Of a DNA stretch of 64,000 bases, positions 7,754 to 17,645 are shown one piece after another. The position numbers and the translations under genes were made by a program. The stretch is from Nitrospira sp. (lineage in GTDB: Bacteria; Nitrospirota; Nitrospiria; Nitrospirales; Nitrospiraceae). The notes beneath the pieces are model-generated. The model made no database searches, had not been told where the DNA came from, and worked only from the letters and a program-made list of their open reading frames with translations. How positions within the stretch are numbered: the first letter of the stretch is position 1; each line of letters begins with the position of its first letter. The DNA lies in NCBI GenBank assembly GCA_029194675.1, contig JARFXP010000002.1, positions 930,001 through 994,000 on the forward strand, read 5' to 3'.

Positions 7754-10039
7754 CTAGACGACGTGTTCCTTGTACGCCCGAAGCACTTCCAATAAAGTGG
7801 ATTTTTTGACGGGCTTCGTGAGGTGTGTGTTGCAGCCAGCTTCAAAGATGCGGGCTCCTTCTTCCTTGAGGGCCAATGCAGTGAGGGCGATAATCGGCGT
7901 GGGTGGGAGATCATGATCCCGTTCCCATGAGCGGATTGCTTTTGTCGCGGCATAGCCGTCCATCACGGGCATTTGCACGTCCATCAAGATGACGTCGTAA
8001 TGCACGGACTTGAATTTGTCCAGCGCGACGGCGCCGTGTTCTGCCACGTCGAGGAAATAGTCTGGCTGTTTCAGGTATGCCCGAACCAGCAGTTGGTTGT
8101 CGGGAGAATCTTCAACCAACAATACGCGCAAAGCCCGCGTAGCAGCGGTCGACGGTGGTGCTGTGGCGTCCACACCTGTCGGCGGCGTTCCTTTAGTCCG
8201 GCCAAGGGCGATCCCGATTGATTGCACGAGGTCGGCCTGCCGGATGGGCTTAATCAGATAACCGCCAAGGCCGAGGTCATAAGTCCGTGCGATATCATCC
8301 GCCCAATGATCGGAGGTCAACATGATGACGGTCGGGCAACTCCCGTTAAGCGCGGATTTCAGCTGTTCCACAACATGGAAGCCGCTCATCTCAGGCATGC
8401 GGCAGTCGAGGAGCAATAGCTCGTACGCATGTCCTCGTTCAGATGCATGGCGGAGTTCGTCCAACGCGGTCATCCCGTCGCCTGCTTCCGTAACCTGAGC
8501 CCCCCAGGTACTCAGCAGTTCTCGGAGTATGAGGCGGTTGGTGGGGTGGTCGTCCACGACCAGGACTCTGACACCAGCAAGGTTGATCTCGGTTGCGGAT
8601 TTCTGCTGGGGCGGTTCTGTTTGAGTCTGAAGCAGGATGGAACAGTGAAAGGTGCTCCCTGTTCCGACCGTACTCTCGGCCCAGATCCGCCCGTTCATAC
8701 CTTCGACGAGGCGTTTGGTGATCGCAAGACCGAGTCCTGTCCCTCCGTACTGTCTGGTCGTTGAGGCATGTGCCTGCGTAAAGGTATCAAAAATCGAGAC
8801 GAGTTGTTCGGAGGGAATGCCGATTCCCGTGTCACTGATGGAAAACCGAATGGCACCGGCAATATTCCGCTCAGGATCGTTCGTAACACGAACGACAATG
8901 GAACCCTTGTCGGTAAATTTGAGGGCATTGCCGATCAGATTGATCAATATTTGCACCAGTCGTGTCGGATCACCGACCAAATGACAGGGTACATTCCGCT
9001 CCACATGGCAGGCAAGCTCAAGACCTTTCTCGTTGGATCGCATCGCCAATATATCGATGGTTTTGTCGATGACTTCGTTCAGGTCGAATCCGATGGACTC
9101 CAGCTCCAAGCGGCCGGCTTCGACTTTGGAGAGGTCCAGAATGTCGTTGATAAGATTCAAGAGTGTGCCACCCGCACGTCTGAAGATACGTAGGTACTTC
9201 CTTTGGTCAGGTGTGAGCGGCGTATCCCAGAGGAGATCGGCCATGCCGATGATGGCATTCATAGGGGTGCGGATCTCGTGACTCATGCTGGCGAGGAACT
9301 CACTCTTGGCACGGTTGGCCACTTCGGCGGCTTCTTTGGCGACACGGAGGGCTTGTTCCACTTCACGCCGTTCGGCCGCTTCTAGAGCAAGGGTCGCCGT
9401 GGTTGCGAGTAGGCTGACGAGGCGTTGTTCAAATCGACTCCACCGTCGGGGCGCGCCGACGGACTCGGCACAGAGTGCGCCCACGAGCCGTCCATGTTGC
9501 CTGACTGGCGCGCTCAACATGGCTTCTATACGGAAACGGGATAGGTACGACGGTGCCAGTTCCATGAATCGTGAATTTCTGAAAGCATGGTGAACTGCGA
9601 TGGTGTGATACTGACGTGCCGGAGATCGAAGGTAAGCACGCCAGCGCGAGGACTGGAACACGAATGTAGGGTTGGAATGTTGTCGGCGGGATGTGCACAC
9701 GTCGATCAGTTCGATGGCAGATCGCTCCTTTGTAAACAACCAGATGCTGGCGCGTTTGACTTGCAACAAGCTACAGCACGCCTCTGAAATAGCGCGAAAC
9801 ACACGGGTCATGTTGCCGCCGTTCAAAGCCTGATGCTGCGCCAGTTTGTGCAGGCTGTCTTGATATTGCTTGAGCAGCGTGGTTGCCCTTTGCTCGAATG
9901 AGAGGCGCGTTCGTTCGGAGAGTTTCCGCTTGTGGGGAGCGGAGACGCGCCTGGTTGCAGAGCGGGAAGTCCGAGAAAGGTTCCTGGTTACCGCTGCTCG
10001 GTTGTGTGGTCTTCCACGTGGATGGCGTGACCGTGACAT
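7754..10039 (-). CDS. GAF-domain hybrid histidine kinase with two receiver domains
   Basis: A 761-residue soluble kinase. A basic N-terminus (about 1-45) precedes a GAF sensor domain (about 70-225) and a short coiled coil. The HisKA dimer domain has its phospho-histidine in [10 protein letters not shown] near residue 250. The HATPase domain has DTGIGIP and GTGLGLAI. Two receiver domains follow (about 500-615 and 645-755), both with the aspartate in a D-x-x-MP context ([11 protein letters not shown] and [11 protein letters not shown]). No membrane segment is seen, so it senses something in the cytoplasm. The HPt gene follows two bases later, completing a His-Asp-His-Asp relay. Confidence 0.93.
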   Translation of the reverse strand: MSRSRHPRGRPHNRAAVTRNLSRTSRSATRRVSAPHKRKLSERTRLSFEQRATTLLKQYQDSLHKLAQHQALNGGNMTRVFRAISEACCSLLQVKRASIWLFTKERSAIELIDVCTSRRQHSNPTFVFQSSRWRAYLRSPARQYHTIAVHHAFRNSRFMELAPSYLSRFRIEAMLSAPVRQHGRLVGALCAESVGAPRRWSRFEQRLVSLLATTATLALEAAERREVEQALRVAKEAAEVANRAKSEFLASMSHEIRTPMNAIIGMADLLWDTPLTPDQRKYLRIFRRAGGTLLNLINDILDLSKVEAGRLELESIGFDLNEVIDKTIDILAMRSNEKGLELACHVERNVPCHLVGDPTRLVQILINLIGNALKFTDKGSIVVRVTNDPERNIAGAIRFSISDTGIGIPSEQLVSIFDTFTQAHASTTRQYGGTGLGLAITKRLVEGMNGRIWAESTVGTGSTFHCSILLQTQTEPPQQKSATEINLAGVRVLVVDDHPTNRLILRELLSTWGAQVTEAGDGMTALDELRHASERGHAYELLLLDCRMPEMSGFHVVEQLKSALNGSCPTVIMLTSDHWADDIARTYDLGLGGYLIKPIRQADLVQSIGIALGRTKGTPPTGVDATAPPSTAATRALRVLLVEDSPDNQLLVRAYLKQPDYFLDVAEHGAVALDKFKSVHYDVILMDVQMPVMDGYAATKAIRSWERDHDLPPTPIIALTALALKEEGARIFEAGCNTHLTKPVKKSTLLEVLRAYKEHVV

Positions 10040-10075
10040 GGGGCGTCAATAGTCGGGGAACAGCTTTGACCGGTT

Positions 10076-11080
10076 TTAGTCGTCGTGTGAGTCTCGGACC
10101 AATGAGAGAATGCTGGCCGACTTAGTCCGATTGCGTCCATCTTGTTTCGCTTGATAGAGAGCCTGATCTGCGGCTTTGATGAGATCGGTAGGAGAAGCAT
10201 TTCTATTGGGAATAGTGCAGGCATACCCGACGCTGATTGTCACGAGTTCTTCATCGGCATGCTTCATGCCTAGCGATTCGACTCGACGACGCAGGCTTTC
10301 CGCGACTTGTGCCGCGCCGTCGAGGCCGGTGCCGGGCAAGACCGTGACAAACTCATCTCCGCCATAGCGGGCAACCAAATCGCCGGGACGATTCACAGAG
10401 CTGGAGATTGCCGCAGCGACCTGTTTGAGACATTCATCGCCGGCCGTGTGCCCCTTGGCGTCGTTATAGGTCTTAAATCGGTCAATATCGAACATAATCA
10501 GAGACAACGGCGTTGACTCGCGTGCCGCTCTCCGCCATTCCTGGTCCAGAAAGTCATCGAACTGACGTCGATTGGTGATACCCGTCAATCCGTCCAAGCA
10601 GGAGAGACGGAGCAACATCTGATTGGCTTCTTGGAGCTGGCGCATGACCTCGAGGAGTTCTTGTTCACGCGCACGGCGGCGGTCGATTTCGTGGACAAGC
10701 CGGAGCACCGACCGCACTCTGGTCAGAAGCTCGACCTTGTTGACCGGTTTGGCGACGTAATCCATGGCTCCGGCGGCAAACGCAAGCTGAAGATCGACCG
10801 GATCCGTCTTGACGGTGACCATAATAATCGGAGTATCTCGGAACCGGTCAGCGGCTTTTATCTGGCGACAAGCTTCGATGCCGTTCATCTGCGGCATCAG
10901 GATATCCATGAGGATCAAATCGACTCGCGCAGCGCCTTGCTTACCTCCGTCCAGGCCGAGCTGTCCGAACGCGGCGGCGGCCGAATCCGCCGTCAAAATG
11001 TTTTCATAGCCGGCAGTCGACAGAATGGCCTGCAAGAGTAACCGATCATCTGCAGAGTCGTCGACGATGAGAATGCTCAT
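10076..11080 (-). CDS. Response regulator with diguanylate cyclase (GGDEF) output
   Basis: A 334-residue PleD-like regulator. The receiver has D7/D8 and phospho-acceptor D59. A coiled-coil linker leads to a GGDEF domain with intact active site YGGDEF near 245. The inhibitory RxxD site (RPGD) sits exactly five residues before GGDEF, so product inhibition by cyclic di-GMP is expected. It makes cyclic di-GMP from two GTP, switched by phosphorylation. It lies in the minus-strand signalling operon, 36 bases upstream of the hybrid kinase. Confidence 0.94.
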   Translation of the reverse strand: MSILIVDDSADDRLLLQAILSTAGYENILTADSAAAAFGQLGLDGGKQGAARVDLILMDILMPQMNGIEACRQIKAADRFRDTPIIMVTVKTDPVDLQLAFAAGAMDYVAKPVNKVELLTRVRSVLRLVHEIDRRRAREQELLEVMRQLQEANQMLLRLSCLDGLTGITNRRQFDDFLDQEWRRAARESTPLSLIMFDIDRFKTYNDAKGHTAGDECLKQVAAAISSSVNRPGDLVARYGGDEFVTVLPGTGLDGAAQVAESLRRRVESLGMKHADEELVTISVGYACTIPNRNASPTDLIKAADQALYQAKQDGRNRTKSASILSLVRDSHDD

Positions 11081-11124
11081 ACATTCACCAGCCTTTGACA
11101 GGGAAGCTTGCGGGATCGTAACAG

Positions 11125-11763
11125 CTAGTCTTGATAAACACCAGGATAAAGCTTTTTGAGGCAGGGTTGGCAGAGTCCGTGGCTAAACTCAGCTTCGGAA
11201 TGCTCGCCGATATACTCTTCGAGTTGTTGCCAGAACCCGCCGTCATTGCGGATTTTCTTGCAGGAGGCGCAGATTGGGATCAGCCCGCGAAGCACTTTGA
11301 CTTCGCGGAGGGCTCGTTGGAGTTCCTCATTGCTGCGGCGAAGCTCCTCCTCCCGTTCCTTCCGGCAATCCATTTCGTTCTTCAGTGTGAGCGCCGAGGA
11401 CACGCGGGCGAGTAACTCCACCTCATTCACGGGTTTGTTGATGTAATCCATCGCACCGGCCGAGAAGGCTTCTCTCAGATTGTTGAGATCATTCTGGGCC
11501 GTCACCATGATGATCGGAATGTCTCGAAGGTGAGCCTGCTGCTTGATTTGTCGGCAGGCCGATACGCCATCGATGGCAGGCATGAGTACATCCATCAGAA
11601 TCAAATCGATATCAATTGATACCTTCGTGCCGCCAAGGTTCAAAGCCGTAAAAGCTGCCTCGGCCGAATCGGCCACGAGAACATCATGATGACCGGCCTT
11701 AGTCAGAATAGACCGAAGTAATAGACGCTGGTCGGGAGAGTCATCAACTATGAGGATCGCCAT
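11125..11763 (-). CDS. Response regulator with C-terminal cysteine-rich tail
   Basis: A 212-residue protein: a receiver domain (D7/D8, phospho-acceptor D58, lysine in INKP), a coiled-coil linker rich in Glu/Arg, and a tail with CASCKKIR and CQPCLKK plus a conserved WQQLEEYI segment. This tail is known from the ends of many sensor kinases and regulators and may bind a metal. It has no DNA-binding domain. It is the first gene of the signalling operon, 44 bases before the GGDEF regulator, and a clear paralog of 1520-2137. Confidence 0.88.
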   Translation of the reverse strand: MAILIVDDSPDQRLLLRSILTKAGHHDVLVADSAEAAFTALNLGGTKVSIDIDLILMDVLMPAIDGVSACRQIKQQAHLRDIPIIMVTAQNDLNNLREAFSAGAMDYINKPVNEVELLARVSSALTLKNEMDCRKEREEELRRSNEELQRALREVKVLRGLIPICASCKKIRNDGGFWQQLEEYIGEHSEAEFSHGLCQPCLKKLYPGVYQD

Positions 11764-11846
11764 ACCACTACTTAACGGCCAAGAGCGAACGAAACTGAAA
11801 CTGCCAGGTGATAGGATTCAGTATAGCTGATGATTCAAGAGATGAA

Positions 11847-12293
11847 TCAGGTGAGCTTGCTTTTCACCAGGTCGCTGACTTGCTTGCCGTCGATGGACTG
11901 TCCGGCGAGGCGGGCCATAACTGCCTTCATGACTGTTCCCATATCTTTGAGTGAGCGGGATCCGGTCTCCGCGACAGCCGACGCGACAATGGTCTCGATC
12001 TCTTGAGGGGAAAGCGGTTTGGGGAGGTACGACTCGATAATTTCGATTTCCTTCCGTTCTTTGGCAGCCAGTTCCGTCCGTTGAGCTTTTTCAAATTGTT
12101 CGACGGATTCCCGACGCTGTTTTACGAGGGTCGTCATCACGAGGCTCATTTCCGCATCATCAAGGTCCCGCTTCAGTTCGACTTCTTTGTTCAGGATGGC
12201 GGCTTTGATCATACGGATGACATCCATGCGCAGTTGATCGCGTGATTTCATTGCGAGCTTGAGGTCTTCGGTCAGACGGTCGGACAACGACAT
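11847..12293 (-). CDS. GatB/YqeY domain protein
   Basis: A 148-residue, mostly helical protein of the YqeY family, related to the tail domain of the GatB/GatE tRNA amidotransferase subunits. Typical features are the start MSLSDRLTEDLKLAMKSRD, the basic LNKEVELKRDL region and the C-terminal GRVM-like KAVMARLAGQSIDGK. Its cellular role is not settled. The ATG at 12293 gives the usual family length and follows a GTGAGG site; a GTG at 12305 is possible. Confidence 0.9.
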   Translation of the reverse strand: MSLSDRLTEDLKLAMKSRDQLRMDVIRMIKAAILNKEVELKRDLDDAEMSLVMTTLVKQRRESVEQFEKAQRTELAAKERKEIEIIESYLPKPLSPQEIETIVASAVAETGSRSLKDMGTVMKAVMARLAGQSIDGKQVSDLVKSKLT

Positions 12294-12443
12294 GGGATGC
12301 CTCACGGGTTAGGGACTGAACTGAAGTGGAGCATACGCGCTTGGTTTTAGCGAGTCAACGAGATGAGTTGGAAAGTGTTCAGACCAGAAGTGATATGATG
12401 TGGCTCGAATCGTATAGCGATCATGACGAAAGGGAGGAGTAGT

Positions 12444-12665
12444 ATGCCAAAGAAGGTGACATGCCGGACAGGGCAGAGCCATGGGTTGATCGTGACTGGA
12501 ATGGGTCTGTTGCTACTAGGTACTGGAGGCTGCGCCGGCGAAGCGGCAAAGCCTTCGCCGACAGTGACGCAGGACCAGGTTCGAAGCAATGCCGACAAAG
12601 CGTTCGAAAAGCTCAAACAAGAGGAGAAGAATCATGCTGTCGACTCCCGAGCCGTTCCTTACTGA
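12444..12665 (+). CDS. Small lipoprotein of unknown function
   Basis: A 73-residue protein with an N-terminal hydrophobic segment ending in a lipobox (LLLGTGGC), so it should be lipid-anchored at the cell envelope. The remaining roughly 45 residues are polar and predicted helical. The ATG at 12444 follows GGGAGGAG; an in-frame ATG at 12423 lies before that site. Its end overlaps the end of the convergent MFS gene by seven bases. I do not recognise the family. Confidence 0.7.
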   Translation: MPKKVTCRTGQSHGLIVTGMGLLLLGTGGCAGEAAKPSPTVTQDQVRSNADKAFEKLKQEEKNHAVDSRAVPY

Positions 12666-14068
12666 ATAGTGTTGATCGCCCGACGTGAGAGTTGTCGCAA
12701 GGGTTTCAACAGCGGCAGTTCCCATAACAATCGGTGGTGGGCGCGTTGTTCCACTTCGCGAGGCTCGTGAAAGGTCCTGAGGAGTGTCGCCGAGACGATC
12801 AAGCGAAGCAGACCTGACAGAAAGAAGATAAACGGGAGATTGGAGGGAGGATCCAGAGTCAACGCCCCAATTTGCAGGTTGGCTGGGACGGTGCCGATCA
12901 GCCAGCTTCCGATGACTGTTCCCATGCTCCACCCGATGGCGTTGACGATGCTTGAAACCGCGACCGCCTTGGCGCGATCCGTCGGCTGTACCGCATCAAA
13001 GACATAGTTGTTCAGTCCAAGTCCGAGTCCCGCCCACACCACGCCTCCGAAAAAATTCACTGTGATCAGGAATACCCACGTCGTCCCGCACAGATACAGC
13101 ATCGGCAAGAACGCGACGAGTAGCCCGGTGAAAGAGAGCAACGCCTTATTCCCAAAGCGATCGCCGAACTGTCCCCAGGCCGGCAAAGTCAGGAATTGCC
13201 CGATGATGCCGGCGGCCAGCCAGGTTCCATATTGCCAATGAGCGAGATGGAGATCCTGGAGCAGGTAGATGACAAAGAACGGACCGGCAACCAGCACGGC
13301 AGAATGCATGAGCCCAGAAAACAGTAGGAAGCGGCGAAAGTTTTCAGACATGTCGGTACGGAGAAAGACCAAAAAGCCTGTTGGGTTGCTGCTCGACTCA
13401 TGCGGTGGTAAGTCGCTTACCTTCCTCAGTAAGAGAGCCGACGCGCTACGGCAGAGTCCGGCTATGAGGAACATCACGGCAAAGCCGACCCAAAGGAGTT
13501 GCTGTTGCTCGAAAAAGCTCAATAGAGCCCCAGCCAGGCAGAGAGCAACAAAACTGGTCATTGCAATGGTCCGCGCTCGCCTGGCGAAGTACATGCCTCG
13601 TTCGTTGGGCTCGAGCAGGTCAGTGATGAGACTATTCCATACAGGAGAGGTGAAATGCGTGAAGGTGAAGTACACGGCGACCGCTGCGATGAGCAGCCAC
13701 GGTCCTTGATGAGGCCAGAGCAACGGTAGCGCAAGAATGGGGATCCAGGCGACTGATTGCCCGATGATACCCCAAAAAACTTGAGAGGCTCGGCTGGAGA
13801 ACCAGTGGCAAACTTTGACGGAAACCAACTGAGCCCATGTGCCCAAGAGTTGGGGAATGGCGGAGAGGATGCTCAAGTGGAATGGTGTCGCGTGGAGGAG
13901 CAGGGCAAAGGCCGAGAGATACTGCTCACCGGCGCCTTGGGCGACGGCTTGGAACAGCCCGTCACGAACGCCAAATCGCCGACCGGATTCGTGTGGGTGT
14001 ATGGAAGTAGGATGGTGGTTGCCAGGAACCTGCTCTGACGAATGTAATAATACTGGTTGGACCGTCAT
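12659..14068 (-). CDS. Major facilitator superfamily transporter
   Basis: A 469-residue integral membrane protein with about 11-12 hydrophobic segments, typical of MFS length. The loop between TM2 and TM3 is replaced by a weaker motif, while the LLEPNERGMYFARR segment after TM5 resembles the loop of the large MFS_1 group often called UMF1/BtlA-like. The central charged loop lies near residues 215-230. The substrate cannot be told from sequence. It stands alone on the minus strand. Confidence 0.85.
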   Translation of the reverse strand: MTVQPVLLHSSEQVPGNHHPTSIHPHESGRRFGVRDGLFQAVAQGAGEQYLSAFALLLHATPFHLSILSAIPQLLGTWAQLVSVKVCHWFSSRASQVFWGIIGQSVAWIPILALPLLWPHQGPWLLIAAVAVYFTFTHFTSPVWNSLITDLLEPNERGMYFARRARTIAMTSFVALCLAGALLSFFEQQQLLWVGFAVMFLIAGLCRSASALLLRKVSDLPPHESSSNPTGFLVFLRTDMSENFRRFLLFSGLMHSAVLVAGPFFVIYLLQDLHLAHWQYGTWLAAGIIGQFLTLPAWGQFGDRFGNKALLSFTGLLVAFLPMLYLCGTTWVFLITVNFFGGVVWAGLGLGLNNYVFDAVQPTDRAKAVAVSSIVNAIGWSMGTVIGSWLIGTVPANLQIGALTLDPPSNLPFIFFLSGLLRLIVSATLLRTFHEPREVEQRAHHRLLWELPLLKPLRQLSRRAINTIQ

Positions 14069-14352
14069 AATCCGAAAGCCAAGATCACTCTACCATAGAA
14101 CAGAAGGCGCACAAGGATTCATCGGAACATGGCGGGTAGCAATTGACCCCTGCAATGCCCCTCAGTACGATACCTCCCTGACTGATGATGTTTCGGCAAG
14201 AATATTTACCAAAGGCTCGGTGGCTGATTGAGGCAATAGCCGTATCATGCAGTGAATCAGGTCGGCACGATGCGCGTTACGAGCAAGGATGTTGTGCCTG
14301 TCTCGTCTCAGGATGAGAAATAGGTGAGATAAATTCATGAAGAAAGGGACTT

Positions 14353-14637
14353 ATGGGAGAGCGCGTGAGGATTACCGACTCTGAAAAGTTGAGCTTACTG
14401 TATGAACGGTTTCGGGATGTCTGTTTGGTTGAAAAGGAGGTTTGGAAGGAAATCTTCATGCCTCGCGATATAGCACAGGGTCCGGTTCGGACGAACATTC
14501 AGGATCGATATGAGGTTGAGATTGACGATCCTGAGATCGAGGCTGCTCTTGATGCAAACATTACTCTCGGAGCGGCCGCCCTGTGGGCGGCCGTCCAGGA
14601 GTATCGTCAACACATTGAGTTTTACCGAGTGCGTTGA
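14353..14637 (+). CDS. Hypothetical 94-residue acidic protein
   Basis: A short soluble, acidic, helical protein (start MGERVRITDSEKLS). It has no signal peptide, membrane segment or cysteine motif. A modest site (AAAGGGAC) precedes the ATG. Codon use resembles neighbouring genes and there is no competing frame, so it is probably real. I do not recognise the family. It ends six bases before the end of the convergent htpX gene. Confidence 0.55.
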   Translation: MGERVRITDSEKLSLLYERFRDVCLVEKEVWKEIFMPRDIAQGPVRTNIQDRYEVEIDDPEIEAALDANITLGAAALWAAVQEYRQHIEFYRVR

Positions 14638-14643
14638 TGTTCA

Positions 14644-15564
14644 TTAGGCCGATAGTTGCTGTAAGGCTGCGATCCGCTCCTCAATCGGCGGATGAGTGGC
14701 GAACAGGTGCATGAATCCAGATGTCTTACCCGAGATCTTAAAAGTCGCCAGGGGATCCTGCGTGCCGTATTCAGGTTGTGCTCTCGTGACCCACCGATTG
14801 ATCCCTTCCAAGGCCGAGATCATTGCGCCCTTGCCATACACCCGCGCGGCGAATGCGTCCGCACCAAATTCCCGCCGACGGGAATGCCAGCTGATCACCA
14901 GCATGGCCAGAAATGACAAAACAATTTGGAGGAAGATATAAACCACAAAGGCGAGGAAAGGATTTCCCGCACTCCCTTCCTCTCGGTCTCCCTGAGGTTG
15001 CCCAACCAGTTGTGCCAGGAAGTTGCTGATATAGTAGACGAACGTGTTCATCAATCCCGCAAGCACGGTTGTCGTAAACATGTCTCCGTTATAGACGTGT
15101 CCCATCTCGTGGGCGAGAACCGCCTTGACCTCATCCTCTTTGAGATTCTGCAACAGACCGGTAGAAACAGCCACCATCGAATTGTTCTTACTCGGGCCCG
15201 TGGCAAATGCATTGGGGTCCGGCGACTCATACACCCAGACCTCCGGCATGGTGATGTGAAGCCGTTGAGCAATCTCCTGGACGGAGCCGTAAATCACATG
15301 CTCGGCATGTGACCGTGGCTGAGTGATTTGCTGACAGCTCAGCATAGCTCGCGCCATCTGCTTGGAGAATGCCAAGCTGATGAACGCGCCACCGAACCCG
15401 ATCACCAAGGACCAGACCAATAGCTGCTGATTGAAGACTCCCCGCACATCGATTCCGAACGCCGGCAGAACCACGTTTATCAACAGATTGGCCGTGAACG
15501 ACAGCGTGATATAGATCAAAAAATTTGCAATCAGGAACAGGCCAATACCTTTAAGCCACTTCAT
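14644..15564 (-). CDS. htpX: HtpX membrane zinc metalloprotease
   Basis: A 306-residue M48-family protease of the inner membrane that cleaves misfolded membrane proteins. Two N-terminal membrane segments (about 7-32 and 48-66) are followed by the zinc site HEMGH (H152, H156) with the distal glutamate in RRREFGADAFAA, then two more membrane segments between them (about 165-185 and 205-225). The family motif SPDPNAFATG is present. The ATG at 15564 was chosen for its AAGGAGGATATC ribosome site. The upstream extension to 15636 has no support. Confidence 0.95.
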   Translation of the reverse strand: MKWLKGIGLFLIANFLIYITLSFTANLLINVVLPAFGIDVRGVFNQQLLVWSLVIGFGGAFISLAFSKQMARAMLSCQQITQPRSHAEHVIYGSVQEIAQRLHITMPEVWVYESPDPNAFATGPSKNNSMVAVSTGLLQNLKEDEVKAVLAHEMGHVYNGDMFTTTVLAGLMNTFVYYISNFLAQLVGQPQGDREEGSAGNPFLAFVVYIFLQIVLSFLAMLVISWHSRRREFGADAFAARVYGKGAMISALEGINRWVTRAQPEYGTQDPLATFKISGKTSGFMHLFATHPPIEERIAALQQLSA

Positions 15565-15776
15565 TGATATCCTCCTTCGCGATAAGCTTTCGCCTACGCA
15601 CTCAACCAAAGACAGAACCGGCCATATTATACACAAACTGTTCTTCAGAGTTGCAGTCTTCAGCGATCATTGATTTCATCAAATAAGAACGTGTTGCCGA
15701 AAGTCAAGACGTTCGAAGTCGCTGAAAGTACGGGGTAAAGTTGACCCATCTCAGTTGTTCCTGTTAGAAAGTTCTC

Positions 15777-16214
15777 ATGGAGGTTATTCGAAAGTCTTTT
15801 GATGCGTTTGGTATGGTGGGATGGTTCATTACTGCGCTCGTCGCAGTCGTGCAGGCCGCTGAAGGCTCAGAGCCTGGCCCACCGACTGTCGTCCCAATTT
15901 CGCCTGATGGGGTCCAGCGCGCCACGGTCATTCTTGACAGCTATTCCTATTCGCCGAACCATCTGGTTGTGGAAAAGGGGAAGCCGGTTGAGCTGACTCT
16001 GACGAGCGTCACGACCATTACGCCACATAACTTTATCATCAAAGATCCGGCCAACAGCTTGTCGGTTGAACAGGACGTCGGAGCCGGGAGGACTGTCATG
16101 GCCAGATTCGTCCCGACTCAGCCTGGCCTCTTTCCGTTCTTTTGCGATAAACGATTGTGGCCCATGCCCAGTCATCGGGACAAAGGGATGGAAGGATTAC
16201 TGGAAGTCAAGTAA
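15777..16214 (+). CDS. Cupredoxin-like copper protein, exported
   Basis: A 145-residue protein with a signal peptide (hydrophobic 13-25, cleavage near VVQAAEG) and a cupredoxin fold. Probable type 1 copper ligands are H84 (TPHNF), C123 (FFCDK), H133 (PSHRD) and M138 (KGMEG). It may carry electrons in the periplasm. Its stop shares a base with the start of the squalene synthase gene (TAATG), so the two are translated together, an unexpected pairing. The ATG at 15777 is the first in frame and gives a good signal peptide. Confidence 0.85.
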   Translation: MEVIRKSFDAFGMVGWFITALVAVVQAAEGSEPGPPTVVPISPDGVQRATVILDSYSYSPNHLVVEKGKPVELTLTSVTTITPHNFIIKDPANSLSVEQDVGAGRTVMARFVPTQPGLFPFFCDKRLWPMPSHRDKGMEGLLEVK

Positions 16215-17266
16215 TGGCTCTCTCCGCGACGACCGCTACTTCCAAACCTGAGCTGCTTCGCGACCTTCTCAAACAGGTCTCGCGTCTATTCTACACGACA
16301 TTGGTTGTCGTGCCGGCGAATGTGCGTGATCAAGTGAGTTTGGCCTATCTCTTTGCTCGGGCCGCCGATACGATTGCCGATGCGGAACTGATCGACCGAT
16401 CGCGTCGTCTAGGTTTTCTCAACCGCCTCAGAGAGCAATTTGTCGGTGATCAGATCGATTGGACACAGATCCTTACGATTCAGCAGGCTATGGGGCCGCT
16501 TCAACAAGATTCGGCTGAACGAATCCTGCTCGAGCGGCTGGACGAGTGTTTCCGGCTCTTCCTCGACTTTTCGTCGGACGACCGACGTCGGATTCAGCGG
16601 GTGATGACGACCCTGACGCAAGGAATGGAAATGGATCTGGGCACGTTCCCTGGAAATTCCGTGGCGGATCTCACCGCGCTCAAGACGCTCGACGACTTAG
16701 ACGGCTATACCTATCACGTAGCTGGATGTGTAGGTGAGTTCTGGACCTCCTTGATGTGTGCCCATCGGAAGGCGTTGGCGAACTGGGATATTCAACGGAT
16801 GTCAGAAGTCGGGGTTCGATTTGGAAAGGGGCTGCAACTGACGAACATCGTCAAAGATATCGCCCATGATCTGCAGAAGGGTCGTTGTTACATTCCCGAA
16901 ATGATGCTCGCCGAAGCGGGGCTTCGGCCTCGAGATTTATTGGATCAGCACAATCTCCCTCCTTTCAAACCTGTGCTGAGCAAACTCGTTCGTCTGGCGG
17001 TCGAGCACCTTGATCAGGGCTGGCTCTATACGATGGCGATTCCGCGTTCTGAAACCCGGTTACGGCTGGCTTGCATGTGGCCGATCCTCTCTGCCGGGGA
17101 ATCGCTCAAGCTGGTCATGCATTCCCCTGATCTTTTGAATCCCGCCGTAAAAGTCAAAATTCCGCGCAGCAAGGTCTATCAGATCATGGTCATGACGACT
17201 GGCACGGTTGCCTGCGGATATGCTGGGACTGCTTACTGGGGATATTTGCGGAAGCAGATTGTGTGA
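16214..17266 (+). CDS. Squalene/phytoene synthase family protein (squalene synthase-like)
   Basis: A 350-residue head-to-head prenyl transferase. The first aspartate motif is ADTIAD (D52, D56). The second is NIVKDIAHDL near 215, and YCYHVAG-like YTYHVAGCVGEFW lies near 160-172. The C-terminal 25 residues are hydrophobic (TGTVACGYAGTAYWGYL), a membrane anchor found in eukaryotic-type squalene synthases but absent from most bacterial HpnC/HpnD proteins. It likely makes squalene from two farnesyl diphosphates for hopanoids. The ATG overlaps the stop of the cupredoxin gene by one base. Confidence 0.88.
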   Translation: MALSATTATSKPELLRDLLKQVSRLFYTTLVVVPANVRDQVSLAYLFARAADTIADAELIDRSRRLGFLNRLREQFVGDQIDWTQILTIQQAMGPLQQDSAERILLERLDECFRLFLDFSSDDRRRIQRVMTTLTQGMEMDLGTFPGNSVADLTALKTLDDLDGYTYHVAGCVGEFWTSLMCAHRKALANWDIQRMSEVGVRFGKGLQLTNIVKDIAHDLQKGRCYIPEMMLAEAGLRPRDLLDQHNLPPFKPVLSKLVRLAVEHLDQGWLYTMAIPRSETRLRLACMWPILSAGESLKLVMHSPDLLNPAVKVKIPRSKVYQIMVMTTGTVACGYAGTAYWGYLRKQIV

Positions 17267-17342
17267 ATTGCTGCATCATCTAAGCTCTGCCTTCTTCTGG
17301 GGTGGGTGGCCGGATGCTTCTCAACTGCGCCAGCACGAGAGT

Positions 17343-17645
17343 CTAGCCAGTCTTCTTCTGTGGCTCCAACAGCTTGTCGCCCTTTTTGAAGACGGCATAG
17401 ATCGCTTGTGAGGGACATGCGTCCAGGCAGAGCCGGCAACTTTCCAGGCAGCGGGATGGATCGAACTTGTAGGGCGGCGTCGAGAGCCAGGCGCCGGTCG
17501 GGCAAATGGGGACACAGATTGCCTGGTGTGTGCAGCGGTCGGGATGGCGGACGAGATGATCACGAACGACCAACATGGGTTTGACTCCTTCAAAGAGACC
17601 TTGCGAGAAGATCTCGAACATGTTTCTATTCGGGAGGCTGCTCAC
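17343..17645 (-). CDS. Ferredoxin-like iron-sulfur protein with an incomplete first cluster
   Basis: A 100-residue protein with two cluster motifs. The second (CLESCRLCLDACP) has four cysteines for a [4Fe-4S] cluster. The first (CTHQAICVPICP) has only three, with glutamine where the second cysteine should be, so it may hold a [3Fe-4S] cluster or none. The GTG start at 17645 was chosen because it overlaps the previous stop as GTGA and follows AAGGA at good spacing. A TTG six bases upstream and an internal ATG at 17621 are alternatives. It is last of four co-directional genes. Confidence 0.8.
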   Translation of the reverse strand: MSSLPNRNMFEIFSQGLFEGVKPMLVVRDHLVRHPDRCTHQAICVPICPTGAWLSTPPYKFDPSRCLESCRLCLDACPSQAIYAVFKKGDKLLEPQKKTG

